From NCBI GenBank assembly GCA_964007475.1, contig OZ023274.1, positions 91,349,213 through 91,413,212 of the forward strand: a stretch of 64,000 nucleotides of DNA, written 5' to 3'. Positions within the stretch are counted from its first letter, which is position 1. Each line of letters starts with the position of its first letter. Origin of the DNA: Hybos culiciformis (Eukaryota > Arthropoda > Insecta > Diptera > Hybotidae). The notes beneath the pieces are model-generated. The model ran no database searches. It was given only the letters and a program-made list of their open reading frames with translations, and was not told where the DNA came from. A program made the position numbers and the translations under genes. Positions 36,452 to 48,214 of the stretch are shown in pieces.

Positions 36452-39400
36452 TTATTCCAGTTTTTTATCTATAAAAGTTTTTTCATGTCCCTCTAGTAAA
36501 TTATTTATTGATTCCTTCTCTTCTATCAATTCGTCATTTTTTTCTATTTCTTTATCAAACACCGCGGATAATTTTGGAAGAATTGTTGTTGGTATAACAG
36601 CTGCTGTTGGAGGCGATTTTGATTTTGATTGAAAGTTTTCATCCTCTGAATCTAAAATATGAAGAAAATTATTTTATTTTTTTTAAATGAATGCAAAATT
36701 TGTGATTAAAATTTCTAATATCATTTGATTCTAAGTTTTAACTTTGTTCTGTGAAGAACGTTACACCATGTTAATGTTTTGTTTTTAAAAAAAAAAAATG
36801 TTAATATTTACTTTCAAAAAATATTATATAATGGTTTCTTATTTCCTATTTTGCTTATAAATTTTCATACAACGATTAAGAAGACATACCTGTATTTCTT
36901 TCAGATGTTGATGTTGAACTATCACTATGTTTTAAGGCATCAATACCAGACGGTGAAGGACTTGTTATAAGTTTCGGAGCGACTGGTCTTGATTTTTTAG
37001 CTGAGTTTAATGTACTACAAAATGCACAACGAAATGCTGAATACTCGTAGTCCTCTTGAAATGCCATACCATTATGACCATAACATTCTTTACAAATCAT
37101 AGCGAAACGATTTTGAGGTCCATCTCCAATCAAATAATCAACCATTTTTTCAGCAACAGTTTTATTTTGCTGATTAATAACAGGGAATGGTGTTCTTTTA
37201 TGTTTTAACACTAATGTAGAAGAAGATACTGGCGATTGAAAATTCTGAATAGAAGTATTCTGTGTTCTTTGATAGCCTATATTAGAACTCTTTGGAGTTG
37301 TAGTTAAAACTGGAGTCTTATTTGCTTCTAAGGACGATGATAAAGGCTTACTTGTTTCTAATGCCGAAAATCGTTGCATTAGTTGCTGCGATTGTTGTGA
37401 AGGATACATTAAGTTATGTTGATAATTAGAACCTGGTGATGATTTTGTTATAATCGGTGAGTTTTCAACACGGGGGGTTATCGCTAAAAATAAATAATTT
37501 TGAATTTCAGAAAAAATAAAATAAAACTTAAAGGGATTATTAAAATAAATTATTTGATTTTTACCTCCAGTTGGTTTGAAATTTTTATTTTTATCACCAA
37601 ATCGATTCAGAATTTCAATTGCAATTTTATACGTTTCTTTTTCCATTACCTTTTCTAAAACCTTCCTTTTCTCACTTTTTAATGCATTAAATTTTGTTTG
37701 ATTTTTATTTAATTTTCGTTGAAAATACCAAGCCACTAAGCGTTTTAATAAAAATATTCTGGAAATAAAAAATAAAGAAAAATAAATGCCTAAGAAAGTA
37801 TATTTTAATGCGAATGTACTTAAGATAAAAAAAAAGAATTATCAAAATATTTTCCAAAGAAATTTTATTTGTTATGCATAATAGAAGAATTTTTCTTTCA
37901 TTTAATGGTTACTGAAAAGTTCAGTCATTAAGTTCCAGTTCAGTAACTTTGAAAATAGTAACGCGATTTCAAAACAATTTCAACATTCAAAATGATTTTA
38001 AATTTTTATTGCTTTCGAGAAGCTCAATTTTTATTTTCTAAATCTAACTAAAATACCTATAATTTTTCAAATGAAATTAATTATTAATTCTTTGGCATTT
38101 TCAAGATCTAGATCTATTGAATCAAAATAACTTTAGATGAAATTGCGACGTAAACTATATTCTGAAAATTACATTCATATCTTATTTCATTTTACAAAAG
38201 AACAATTCCTAACCACAATAGTGTTAGGTATGTATATATATATTTATTGTTTTAATTAAACTTACAATAATGGGAAAATAAGTAATGGTATTAAATAAAT
38301 TATTCGATCTTTCCATGTAGGCGGGAAAAATATGAAAAAGAATATTATACATGATGTTATATAAAAACCAATTGATATCAATAAAAAATTTCCAACATAA
38401 CGTTTTTGTCGAGCTTGTGTTGATATCGAATATTCTTCTATTTCCTTGATTTCATTTTCCAATTTTTCTAATATCTCAACTGTTGATTTTTCTTTCTGAA
38501 AAAAAAAAATAACATTATAAAACATAATGTAATAATAATAAAAATGTAATTTCTAAATAAAAACAGTAGAAATGTAGTTATTTTTTTATTTATTTCGTTT
38601 ATTTCTGAAAAAAGTGCAAGAGCACTTGTGTAGAATCCGATATTATAACAAATACAACTCATTTGCCTACAATTTTAATTGGAAAGCTGTTTGATAAAGC
38701 TAAAATTAAAAGTTTTTAAATTAAATTTCACTATTACTAATTAGAAAAAATTGATTATATACAGGGTGTCCCAAAAGATCCGAAAGATTTACATTTGCAT
38801 AATTTCCTTTTACTATATATATATTTTTTCTTGACTAATTGTAACAGTAAGTTTCTTTCATTTTCATTCCGGAATTTTACCATTTATTGGAATACCATAG
38901 ATAGACAGGCAATTGTATAATTCGAGATTTCCTTTCATTCATGTAGGTACCTGATGTTACCCACTTAAAAATTGAGAAGTACTTACTAAGTGATTTTTTT
39001 GTTAGATTAGTATAATATGTTTCATTATAGGTACCTATAATAGAAAAAATACCCTATTTTGATATTATATGCAAAAGTAATTATATAGAAGTTACATGCA
39101 TGTAATAAATACATCTTGTTTTTAAATTGAGCTCCAACTTTAAGAAATTTACATTTTTCCAGTTCGTTTGAGGTGCATACATACATTTTTTTTAAAATGA
39201 ATTAAATATAAATAAAAAATTAATTTATAAAAAAATACGAAAATACTTTAAGATTCTGAATTTAGATTTGCAATTATAATTTTTATTTAAAAAAATATAT
39301 ACATTATCAGTACATAAGTGTTTTCGGTATTTTTTATTTTAAATAGAATTACTTATACAGCCTATACTTAAGAAGTTGCTGAACACCAGATGCCTTACTA

Positions 39401-40934
39401 ACTAATTCCGTCTTAAGCCTTCTCTAAAATATTGTTATCAGAAATTCGGAAATATTTGAAAACAACGAATGTTCAGATAATCTAAATTTCAGGAAATTTT
39501 TAGTAGTGCCCACATAATCCCACATTGTACTTATATATCTATTTGACTTTGTATTGAATGTTTTCGTAAAACTAGTTTCATTTATAAAAAAAACAACAAA
39601 AAACGAATTATCATATGTGTGCGGGCCTGCCTTAGTCATCTTTAGGTATTCTACGAAATCAAATACCTCAATAATATAAATCAAAAATTCTTCGGATTTT
39701 TAAATGATCATGATAATATTTACTAAAAATTTAATCTATAAATATTATGGAATAACTTAATAGATTACTTATGATAAATTTCAAATTTTTTGGCACTTAA
39801 TTTTGATCTTTAATTTTTCATTAACAACAACACATCCTTCATTTACCTACGTACACATTTTCGTACATTTATGAATAATTGTTTTTATTTTATTTATTTT
39901 TTTTTTTGAACACATAATCTCGGCATCATCATAGAAATTATTATGTTGTATATAAAAACCGAACAAAATAATACACATCATTTGCAACCAGTTTTATATA
40001 TTAGTAGTCAAAATTAGTATGGAATAGTTTTTCAAAACAACCAGTTTAATATACGTACGAATCTGTTTAATTTAAATTTTAAATAAATATAGAAATCAAT
40101 ATAAAATAGTGTTTCCTAAAAAAAAACGGCTAAACTGCAGTTTACGTGACCCACTCAGAATCGGCTGAAACTTGGAGAGGGGGTAGAGGCGGTGCCCAAA
40201 CTTCCAAAACTGAAATCAGTTCTTGGGGCAAAGGCCCCGTTTTGGAGATACTGCACCCTAAAGTTTTCATACATTTTGTATGGGAAATTTTTTTTTTTTG
40301 CTCGATTTGCCCTATTTTTTTGTAGAGTGTAGGGGGTGCCCCAAAACAAGAGAGGGGGGTGGGGGCGGCGGGCGGGCGGTCTGGTGGTTGGTCAGTGGGA
40401 TTTGCTGCTAAAAACATAGAGAGTTATGGAAAAAGAAATTTTTGGAACAAAATGAACAATTTAAGTTGTTAATTTTTGATAAATACGGAGATCTAGTCCC
40501 TGATCTAGACATAGGTACTTGTTGAATGACATTTGTGGAATTAAGGATAAGTTGCTAATACTGTTGATTCGTTCCTATCTATTTCATAGCTATTTTATCT
40601 ATTTCATATCTATTTTATTTAGGTACCTACCTAGGCATGAAAGTGTTTTTTTTTTTTAATATTGTAATCTACTAAACCCAAAGTGAATAGTTCACTATTT
40701 CCTTAACTATATCTATCTACTTTGTGAACAAAAAAAATCTACGGACAGATCATCAAAAACAAAAAAAAAAAAAAATTGCGAATGACAGCACAAAAAATGC
40801 TCCTTTTTATTATTTTCTATTTTTAAAATTTTCTAAAAAAAAAAAAATATTAAACTAAAATTATGTTAAAAAATAATTAAAAATTTTTAATATATTGTGT
40901 GTCTTACTCGAAATTTTGCCAAAATTGCTCCCAT
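36452..40934 (-). CDS. Lnpk: Lunapark, ER three-way-junction stabilising membrane protein
   Basis: Exons on the minus strand: 40908-40934, 38266-38495, 37565-37758, 36890-37483 and 36452-36651. Phases agree and the product is 414 residues, similar to human lunapark (428). The 27-bp first exon encodes MGAILAKFR. Gly2 fits the known N-myristoylation of the family, and the exon ends at GTAAGA. Exon 2 continues KEKSTVEILEKLE (coiled coil). The first membrane segment (FLLISIGFYITSCIIFFFIFF) follows, then the second (RIIYLIPLLIFPLL into IFLLKRLVAWYF). Next comes a second coiled coil with VLEKVMEKETYK. After a Ser/Thr/Gln-rich linker comes the conserved C4 zinc finger, YLIGDGPQNRFAMICKECYG with FRCAFC, matching CxxC...CxxC. 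The C-terminus is acidic and charged. The protein sits at ER tubule junctions with both ends in the cytosol. Intron 1 (2.4 kb) carries a GC-rich insert and a transposon-like terminus. Confidence 0.93.
38759..38785 (+). mobile_element. Solo transposon-like terminus in lunapark intron 1
   Basis: TATACAGGGTGTCCCAAAAG resembles a terminal motif common to several insect DNA elements (ACAGGGTGTCCCAAAA). I found no matching inverted terminus in the intron. It is either a truncated copy or chance. Confidence 0.25.
40136..40410. repeat. GC-rich insert in lunapark intron 1
   Basis: About 270 bases with runs such as GAGAGGGGGGTGGGGGCGGC, GGCAAAGGCCCCG and GGTGCCCCAAAAC stand out sharply from the AT-rich intron. 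The stretch is open in several frames on the minus strand (40142-40417), but the peptide is Pro-rich and low-complexity. It is most likely a mobile-element fragment or foreign-composition repeat. No termini or target duplication were found. Confidence 0.4.
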
Positions 40935-42448
40935 TTCTTAAGTTGCTCTTAATTTTGGTTTTTTTTTTTTTTTTTTTTAATATTTACTAAAAAAATTAAA
41001 TATTTAATCTAAAAATAAATTTTATTGTTCAGTTAAAAAAAAAATATTGATTTTTAGATTTTTAATTGATTTGACTTGACAACTCAAAAGTTATGGAACA
41101 AATTTTTATAAAATCAAGCTCCCCTTAAATAAACCGCACAATGAATTTTATTTTTTTTGCAATTTTTCGATGCACTTTCCTACAAAATTGCAATATAGGT
41201 ACCTAGGTACTTTTTTTTTTAATTCAATTTAATTTTACAAAATTTTTGCAACACTAAAATAAAATTTTAAATAGCTTTCCGATGAAGACTCCTGAAGATT
41301 ATTTCCATATTCATAAAAAATAATTTTTGTTTTTTCAATTAGGTATTTTTCTTCTTCTAATTTAATTTAGAATTTACTTTTTTTTTTATAATAAATAAAA
41401 AAATATTAAAATAGACGTTCGTTCGTTCAACTTTTCATTCAATGAATTAAATTTACTTTTATAAACTTTACGACGACGATGGTATTTTTTGTCGAACTGA
41501 CTGTCTGATTTTTCGCTGCGCCGAACTAACAGTCGACTTTTGTGATTGAAGATCGAAATTTTTTTGAGTTAAAAAAAAATACGTCAACAATAATTATTAT
41601 TAGTGACTGCTGAGACGAAGATTGTTTGTTTGAATTATTTTTGTCGATGCTTTTTATACCGATTATATTAAACGCGACGGACTTGACGCTAAATGCGAGT
41701 AAATATCAAAATTTATGTACATATATGTAAATTTAACGTTAATATTGACGTCGCGGTTGTTCCCTTCCATACATTATATGTATTTTAATATTTAACTACA
41801 TTTGATATAATATATAATATGTACATAAAACAAATAATTTTATTTACGCTATTAAATCCTCCTTGTTCTGTAAAAACTTGAAAAGAAAAATTTTAAACCA
41901 TTTTTCACATAAAATCAAAAAAAACTTCATAATCTTCAAAAATATGCTATATGGACTTCAGATAATTTTAGAAAGCGAAATTATGATGCTTAAACATTAA
42001 CACATTGGTGGACTGAAACCATATTATAATTATAGAAAATTATTTCAATTTACAAATTGTATCAATTGAAACTACTTTTTGTTGAGTATTTTATATTTCC
42101 TTCTGCAAATCCTTAGAAAAAGCTAGATAGTCCTCATTTCCATAAATATATTTTTTTTTCTCAATAATTTTAAAAGTAATAAAATTACCACTGAATCATT
42201 TCAAATTAATATAAATTGTTTATTATCATTGTAAAAATATAATGGGGTACCTACGAATAGCAGTTTTAAATATACAATTTTTACACAATTCAACAAATAA
42301 CTTATTTTTTTTTTGGATGTTCCTAAGTATTTATCAAAATGGATTATTATTTTGAGTAAAAAATTTAATTATCACGTTAAGGTGAAAAAAATTAGACATT
42401 AATTGCTTAAAAAATTAATTTTCAATTATTTTCTTAATAATCGTTATC

Positions 42449-45400
42449 TTAATCATCTGTATCCATATCAGCACTTTGTTGGCGTAATGCTAGACGTCTT
42501 GATCTGCGTAAAGGACGAACATTTTCATCTTGAACTAATCTTTCACCTTTTCTATTATAAGTTATTAAATTAACATGAGTGTCCCACTAAAAATGTAAAA
42601 GGAATAAATTAATAAAATATTTTTTTTTAATAATTTAATTGTTTCATTTTCTTACAGAGCTTGATATTATTTCTGAACGAACAGGATGCCAAGCCACATC
42701 TCTTACAATGTCCTTATGACCTTCAATTGCCTCTTTAATAAGGCCGGTTAATAAATCATAAACTGCAAAAAAAAATCATTGAATTCAAATTTTGTTTTTT
42801 TGGTATGATGGTTTCCAAACCCAAATTCAAACTACATCATGTTAAAAATCAACACCCTAAGACCTCCGATAAAAGCCGAAAATTTAAAATTCCAAAAAAT
42901 TAAAATTTTTAATTCAGTTACCAGACCTAACGAAAAATTTTACCTGTAACATTTATTTTTATATTTTATTTATTTATTTATTTCTATCGTTCGTATCGGA
43001 ACCTTTTCGTAGATTTGATAACATAATCGCCCTGTTGTGAAGCGACCCAAAAGGAGTGATTGCCTACGGTAATTTTTAATCTCTAAAGAAGATTATAATT
43101 TTTGTAATCTTTTTATGGTAATTGTGTAATGTGCATGTGTATTTATCACTTTATCGACCTTTTATGAAAAACTTAAATTTAAAATTATAGCTAAAATATG
43201 ACCGAAAATATAACTCATACACACCTACAACTCTTCCAGTTCCACAACCTGTGTAGACAAATCTTTGACCTGTGGTATATGCTGGCGAAAATCTCGCGCG
43301 AATAAGGCTTTTAGTTACACGATGTCCTCTAAGAGTCATAATGCTGGTGCTGCCGTCCATTTCTTTTGATGGATTATAAACTGCAAACAAAAAAAATGCA
43401 CTAAGTTTCTTTGTCGTTTGGATAACTACTTTAAAGTTAGTTTTCAATAATACCTTAGGAATTTGTTATAATTTTAAAAATTTATATTAACATTTCACTC
43501 AATAATTTTTTTTAAAAATATTGCAAACATAATGAATTGATTACAAGCAAAATAAAACTTACATTCTCTAGGTGCAACATCAAAACGATAATCCCAATGC
43601 CCAGCTCTACTAACCATGCGAGTTACTCTTCCTTTCGATGATGGGCGTCTAAGGTCCCAAATTCGTATACTTTGATCTTTTGAATTTGATAAGAAATGTC
43701 TACCATCATTTTTTGAATCAATGTAGGTTATGCCATCATAATGGCCAATAAAAACACTAACAGGATCAGATTTAACATTATTACTTAAGCAACGTTCGTC
43801 CCATAATTTTATAACATTAACATCACAACCGGTTAAAAAAATGTTTGGATTCTCATCCAAAAATGAAACACAATTCACATCTGTCTGACCCTCATAATGA
43901 ACCTACAAAATATCAGGGAAAATAATTATTATATCTATACTTTAACAGAAAACAGTGTTGTATGATTTTATTGTTTGAGAGAATACAGGGGAAATATTTT
44001 TATATAGTTTGGAAAGTAAGGTCGAGAAACTTTAAACGAATAATATTTAATGCCGTCAACACAGATAAAAAGAAGTAAACATACAGTTATTTAAAATATA
44101 AACATAATAAATTAAAATATTCATACCTGTAGCTTTTTTGTTCTTCTTCCTGTAATTCTATCGTAAAAGTGAACACAGGAATCATTGGATCCACCAATAA
44201 AGAACGTATTACACGGTGAAATTCGAATAGAAAATATAGAGGATCTATTATTATCAGGATTTATGTAGTGCCATTGAATTTCTTCGGCACCTGCCTCTCG
44301 CATCGGTACTGTGAAAACTAGAAATATTTTTTTTAGTGAACTTGAGATTGATATACATTTTTCTCATGATTTTATTTTATTTAGGAATATTCAGAATGAT
44401 AAAGTTGAACGTTTAAATAAAATCACAATCTTACCATGGTCTGACCAAGTTGAATAAATAAAATATTCTCCACATGGACTAAAATCAATGTCCAAAATAC
44501 ACCAACTAACATCTATAGCTGGAATTCTATTAATACTATGATAAGTTCCTTTTGAAGAATCAAATACACGAATTATATGATCTTGAGAAGCAGTTATCAG
44601 TCTACTTCCATCTTTATTAAATTGTCCTACGAAAACTTTATTCTCCAGGGACATAAGTTTTTCTTTCATTTGGTTTGGAATATATAAATTTGCAATTCGC
44701 CGACAATCATTTTGTGATAATGTTCCTGATGGTTTCTTACCCAAACCATTTTCTCGTGATCTTAATATGTTTTCCAATGAAAAATTATTAGCTGTTGTAA
44801 TTGAATCTGGCTCAATTCCAGATAACATTTTAATTTCACGATAAAGTTTCGTTTTACGAAAAATTGATAAATCTGGTTTCTTTCTTATTATTGGCATTGT
44901 TCTTAAACCTTGTCTATTTGTAGTCCTAGAATTGGTTAAAAGTCTATAATGACTTTAGTATCAATAATAATGAAAAAAAAAAACTTAATTTAATTCACTT
45001 AATGGACAATTTTCTTGAAACTCAAAGATTAGATGCTAAACTTGTCACTATATGTTTTTAAAATAAGTTAATTAAATTAAAATTAGAAGAGAATTAAGAA
45101 AACTACTGAACTATATAATTTTTTGATAATATCATAGTTAATAAAATTTAAAAATACACTTAAAAAGCAAATAAAACGATTGACCTACTCGCAGAAATTT
45201 ACTGTTTAGTCTATAGAGTCAATTTAATGATAATACATCGTACTAGTAAAAAGTAACGCTAAACTTTATTCGTATAATAACGATTACCGGAAATAACATC
45301 CCCGGTCATAAGATCCCTACGATTTCAGCCATAAAATCTCGGCGATTTCCTTTTTGTTTCAGTCATAAAACCCCGAAGATTTTTGTATGGAGATCTTATG

Positions 45401-47145
45401 ACCGTGGATTTTATGAACCCATACCATAATAACTATCACCTATTTAAACTTTAATTTCAATATAGTGTACTTATTTCTAAATTTCAATATGAACTAGTAA
45501 GAAAACATAAGATTTCAAGTGAAGTTTAATTAAAAATTTGGCATGGTAAGAATTAGATCTGAATAAAATTTACCTTCCTACCATTTGTTGTAAAACATTG
45601 ATATAATTATCGTGATAGTCTTCGTTATCATTCAAAGCTAAAAAAATATATATAAATTTTAATTTGAAAACAACACATATGGTCTTATTTTTATTTTTTT
45701 TATAAAAATTAGATACCTATATTTTTTAATAATTTATCTAAAACAATATACGAAAAATTATTCTTTGAACTTTAAGACCCAAAAAAGAAGTTTAAAATTT
45801 CGATAAATTCAATTTGATTTATTAATTTCTTTTTTACATTTTGGCTTTGATAGAAAACGCGACAATAAAAAATGAATTAAAATTTAAGTCATCCTTCTTC
45901 TTCATTACCAGTATTATTGCACATTGAAGACAATAATTAAATATTGTCAGAATTGAAATAATATAAATGGAATCACGAAATATGAAAGGATATTCCCATT
46001 ATGTATGCTTTGTTGAACACTTATAAAAAAAAGCCTCGTCTTTGCTTGCATCTAAATTGAGTTTGAGTTCTTTTGAGTTTATCACCGACATTATTTCCAA
46101 TTTTTTAGCTGTCAATGTTAAGAACATTAATATAGTCTGATCAATCGATTTTCCGAACATGTTTAATTGTTTTAAAACATGTTTAACTCTTCTAATCCGA
46201 ATAAGGTATTACATTTTATTCAAGAGATATATTATAGGAGTTTCAAATTTTGTGAACATAAGGTGCCTTGACATAAAGCCATTGGACTTAACGCCATAAT
46301 AGCTTTCAAAGGAACATGAAGCCTTAATCGCGAATTTTTGTATTTTTCTTTATAAATTTAATTTACTTTGGGTGCTGCCGTGCCAAGAATGTTGTATGAT
46401 GTATAAAATTTAAATTTGTTCAAAAAAATGTAGGTATTTAAGGATTTAACAGAACTGTAAATTGTAAGTCTCGGGTGGCTTGATGAGGCCCATTGGCTAA
46501 GGTAGGTCGATGGACGTAGGTGCAAGGAGGATTGATGCGCTTCGCCCGATCCTAATCTAGGTTCAAAATAAATAAAAACCAAATTTTTTACTTTGCTAAA
46601 AAATTTGATATGGCAGAATTCTTCCCTAAATGACAAAAATATTGTTTCTTCAAAATTTTTTTTTTTTTTTTTAATCTTGTTTTTAGTTATTGAGTTTTAA
46701 AAATCTTCTCGCTCAGACTAAAAAATCCGAAAACATTGGGCATATCTCCATACAAATGTTCTAAAATAAAAACAGAAAAACTTGAAAACGCACTTTTTGC
46801 TTAGTAAGGCAGACTACTAGTTACCTTTTACTTATAATTGTTTTTATTAAATAAATATAATATGTAATAAGATAGTAGATAGGTATTCTCTATTTATTTG
46901 GATTATCAAGGGCAGATCTTTATTATTATGACTAGGTAGGTAATTAAGTTTTAACAGAAACGTCACTGACGTAGGCATTGATGCATTTAATAGTTAATAT
47001 TTATTGGCTGCTGAAATTCAGGAACCAGAAAAGGACAAAAAAAAAAGGAACAAAGATAATTTGACACCAACTAACCAATTACAATTTCATCATTGCTTCC
47101 TATCTCATGTTCATCATCTGTATCGTAAGTGATCATATTACCCAT
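42449..47145 (-). CDS. DCAF11: DCAF11/WDR23, WD40 substrate receptor of CUL4-DDB1 ubiquitin ligase
   Basis: Minus-strand exons: 47076-47145, 45574-45637, 44435-44925, 44127-44308, 43563-43902, 43225-43380, 42656-42762 and 42449-42586. Every junction phase agrees and the product is 515 residues (human 546). Exon 1 gives an acidic N-terminus (MGNMITYDTDDEHEIGSNDE). The WD40 propeller begins around VFVGQFNKDGSRLITASQDH (residue ~145). Repeats end in IRVFDS, VHFYDR, IKLWDERC, IRIWDLRR and VVVYDLL. LWDER and WDLRR are WDxR motifs of the kind that bind DDB1. Strong family matches are GHYDGITYIDSKNDGRHFLS, SNSKDQSIRIWDLRR, RGHRVTKSLIRARFSP and HPVRSEIISSS followed by WD. In worms and mammals this receptor targets the Nrf/SKN-1 stress factor; that role is inferred here. 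The tail is basic then acidic (RRSRRLALRQQSADMDTDD). It is divergent from PICK1. Confidence 0.93.
45304..45403. repeat. Small palindromic element in DCAF11 intron 2
   Basis: GGTCATAAGATC (45304-45315) and its exact reverse complement GATCTTATGACC (45392-45403) bound a 100-bp block. Inside, a degenerate unit of the form CATAAAA-CCCCG-GATTT recurs (CATAAGATCCCTACGATTTC, CATAAAATCTCGGCGATTTC, CATAAAACCCCGAAGATTTT). It looks like a short repeat or MITE with internal sub-repeats. Confidence 0.5.
46440..46565. repeat. Higher-GC insert in DCAF11 intron 1
   Basis: A block reading GTCTCGGGTGGCTTGATGAG ... GATGCGCTTCGCCCGATCC is much richer in G and C than the intron around it. It has no long open frame of interest and no clear terminal repeats. 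It may be a SINE-like or other repeat fragment; I could not find tRNA promoter boxes with confidence. Confidence 0.25.
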
Positions 47146-48214
47146 AATTTAAAGCCCTGTGTTATTTTTTTTTTTTCTTTAAACTTAGGTTTTAGGCAGA
47201 GGAATATTTAGAATTTTTATTTATTATTATTAAAATTAATTCTCAAATCTTCGAATAAAAAAAGGAATCTTTAATTAATTTTATAAATCTCTATTAGTTA
47301 ATAATAATAATAATAATAATAAAATTTGGAAATTTATTATTTTTTATTTTTTTTGCTTCCAATTTTTTATGGCAGCACCAGCGACTTTATTTTTCTATAT
47401 TCCAAAAAAAAATTAAAACAAATTGGAATATAATAATACATTGGAAAATTTTAATTGTTTTCTTTTTTTTCCAAAATTTGTAATTATATATTTTTTTTTC
47501 TTGATTTAATTAAATGTTTTTCTGTTTTTTTTTTTTTTTTAATTGAATTTATAAAAAGTTTATTAAATATTATTAAAAATTCACCTAATTCAGGTGAAGA
47601 AAAATCGAAGAAAACAAAATTGAAAGAAAAATCATGTCAATAAAAAAAATTGTTAACAAGTTGACATGACATTTGGATTTTGATTTAAAAAAAGAGTTGC
47701 CAGAACCCATTTTAATAATTTGTACAAATACAAATTTAGAGTCTATAATCTAGTGGTATTCACTCAATAATTTTCGACAAAGCAAAATTAGCAGCTATTT
47801 TAATATACATACATACTTATTCGCAGTAGGAATTCCATTAATTCTTAAATTTTTCAATAATTAATAATTATGGAATCTTTTTGGTAATGGCTACTCGATG
47901 CTTTGTCAAAGATTGTGTTTTTATACATAATTTATAATAATTTATCAAATATGTATATGATGTAAACACACTGTAGATGTAGGTAAATTATAGATAGTGG
48001 ATATAGATATTATTGTGGAATAAAATACCTATCTATCTTAAATCGAAACACTTTCGAATTTTTGACATAAACAAAAAGGCGATAAGATAAAAGTAAAAAA
48101 CAAATTTTATATTTTATTTAAATTGCATATCCTGCATATCTAATTAAAAAAAATTCCAGTTCGAAAAGGAAAACAAAAAAATAAGTAAATTTTTCATTAA
48201 TTAATAAAAACAAA
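47146..48214. promoter_or_regulatory. Divergent DCAF11 / PICK1 intergenic region
   Basis: About 1.07 kb separates the DCAF11 start codon (minus, 47145) from the first PICK1 start codon (plus, 48215). It contains a (TAA)n microsatellite near 47301-47323 and long T runs. The open frame 47455-47643 is Phe/Lys low complexity and was not accepted. No TATA box was obvious for either gene, as expected for broadly expressed genes. Bidirectional control is plausible from the geometry only. Confidence 0.4.

Noticed and set aside
40142..40417. Pro-rich open frame on the minus strand
   Set aside because: It arises from the GC-rich insert where stops are rare. Low complexity, inside a lunapark intron, no splice logic.
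47455..47643. 62-codon Phe/Lys-rich frame in the DCAF11-PICK1 interval
   Set aside because: Low complexity from T and A runs; no supporting motif.
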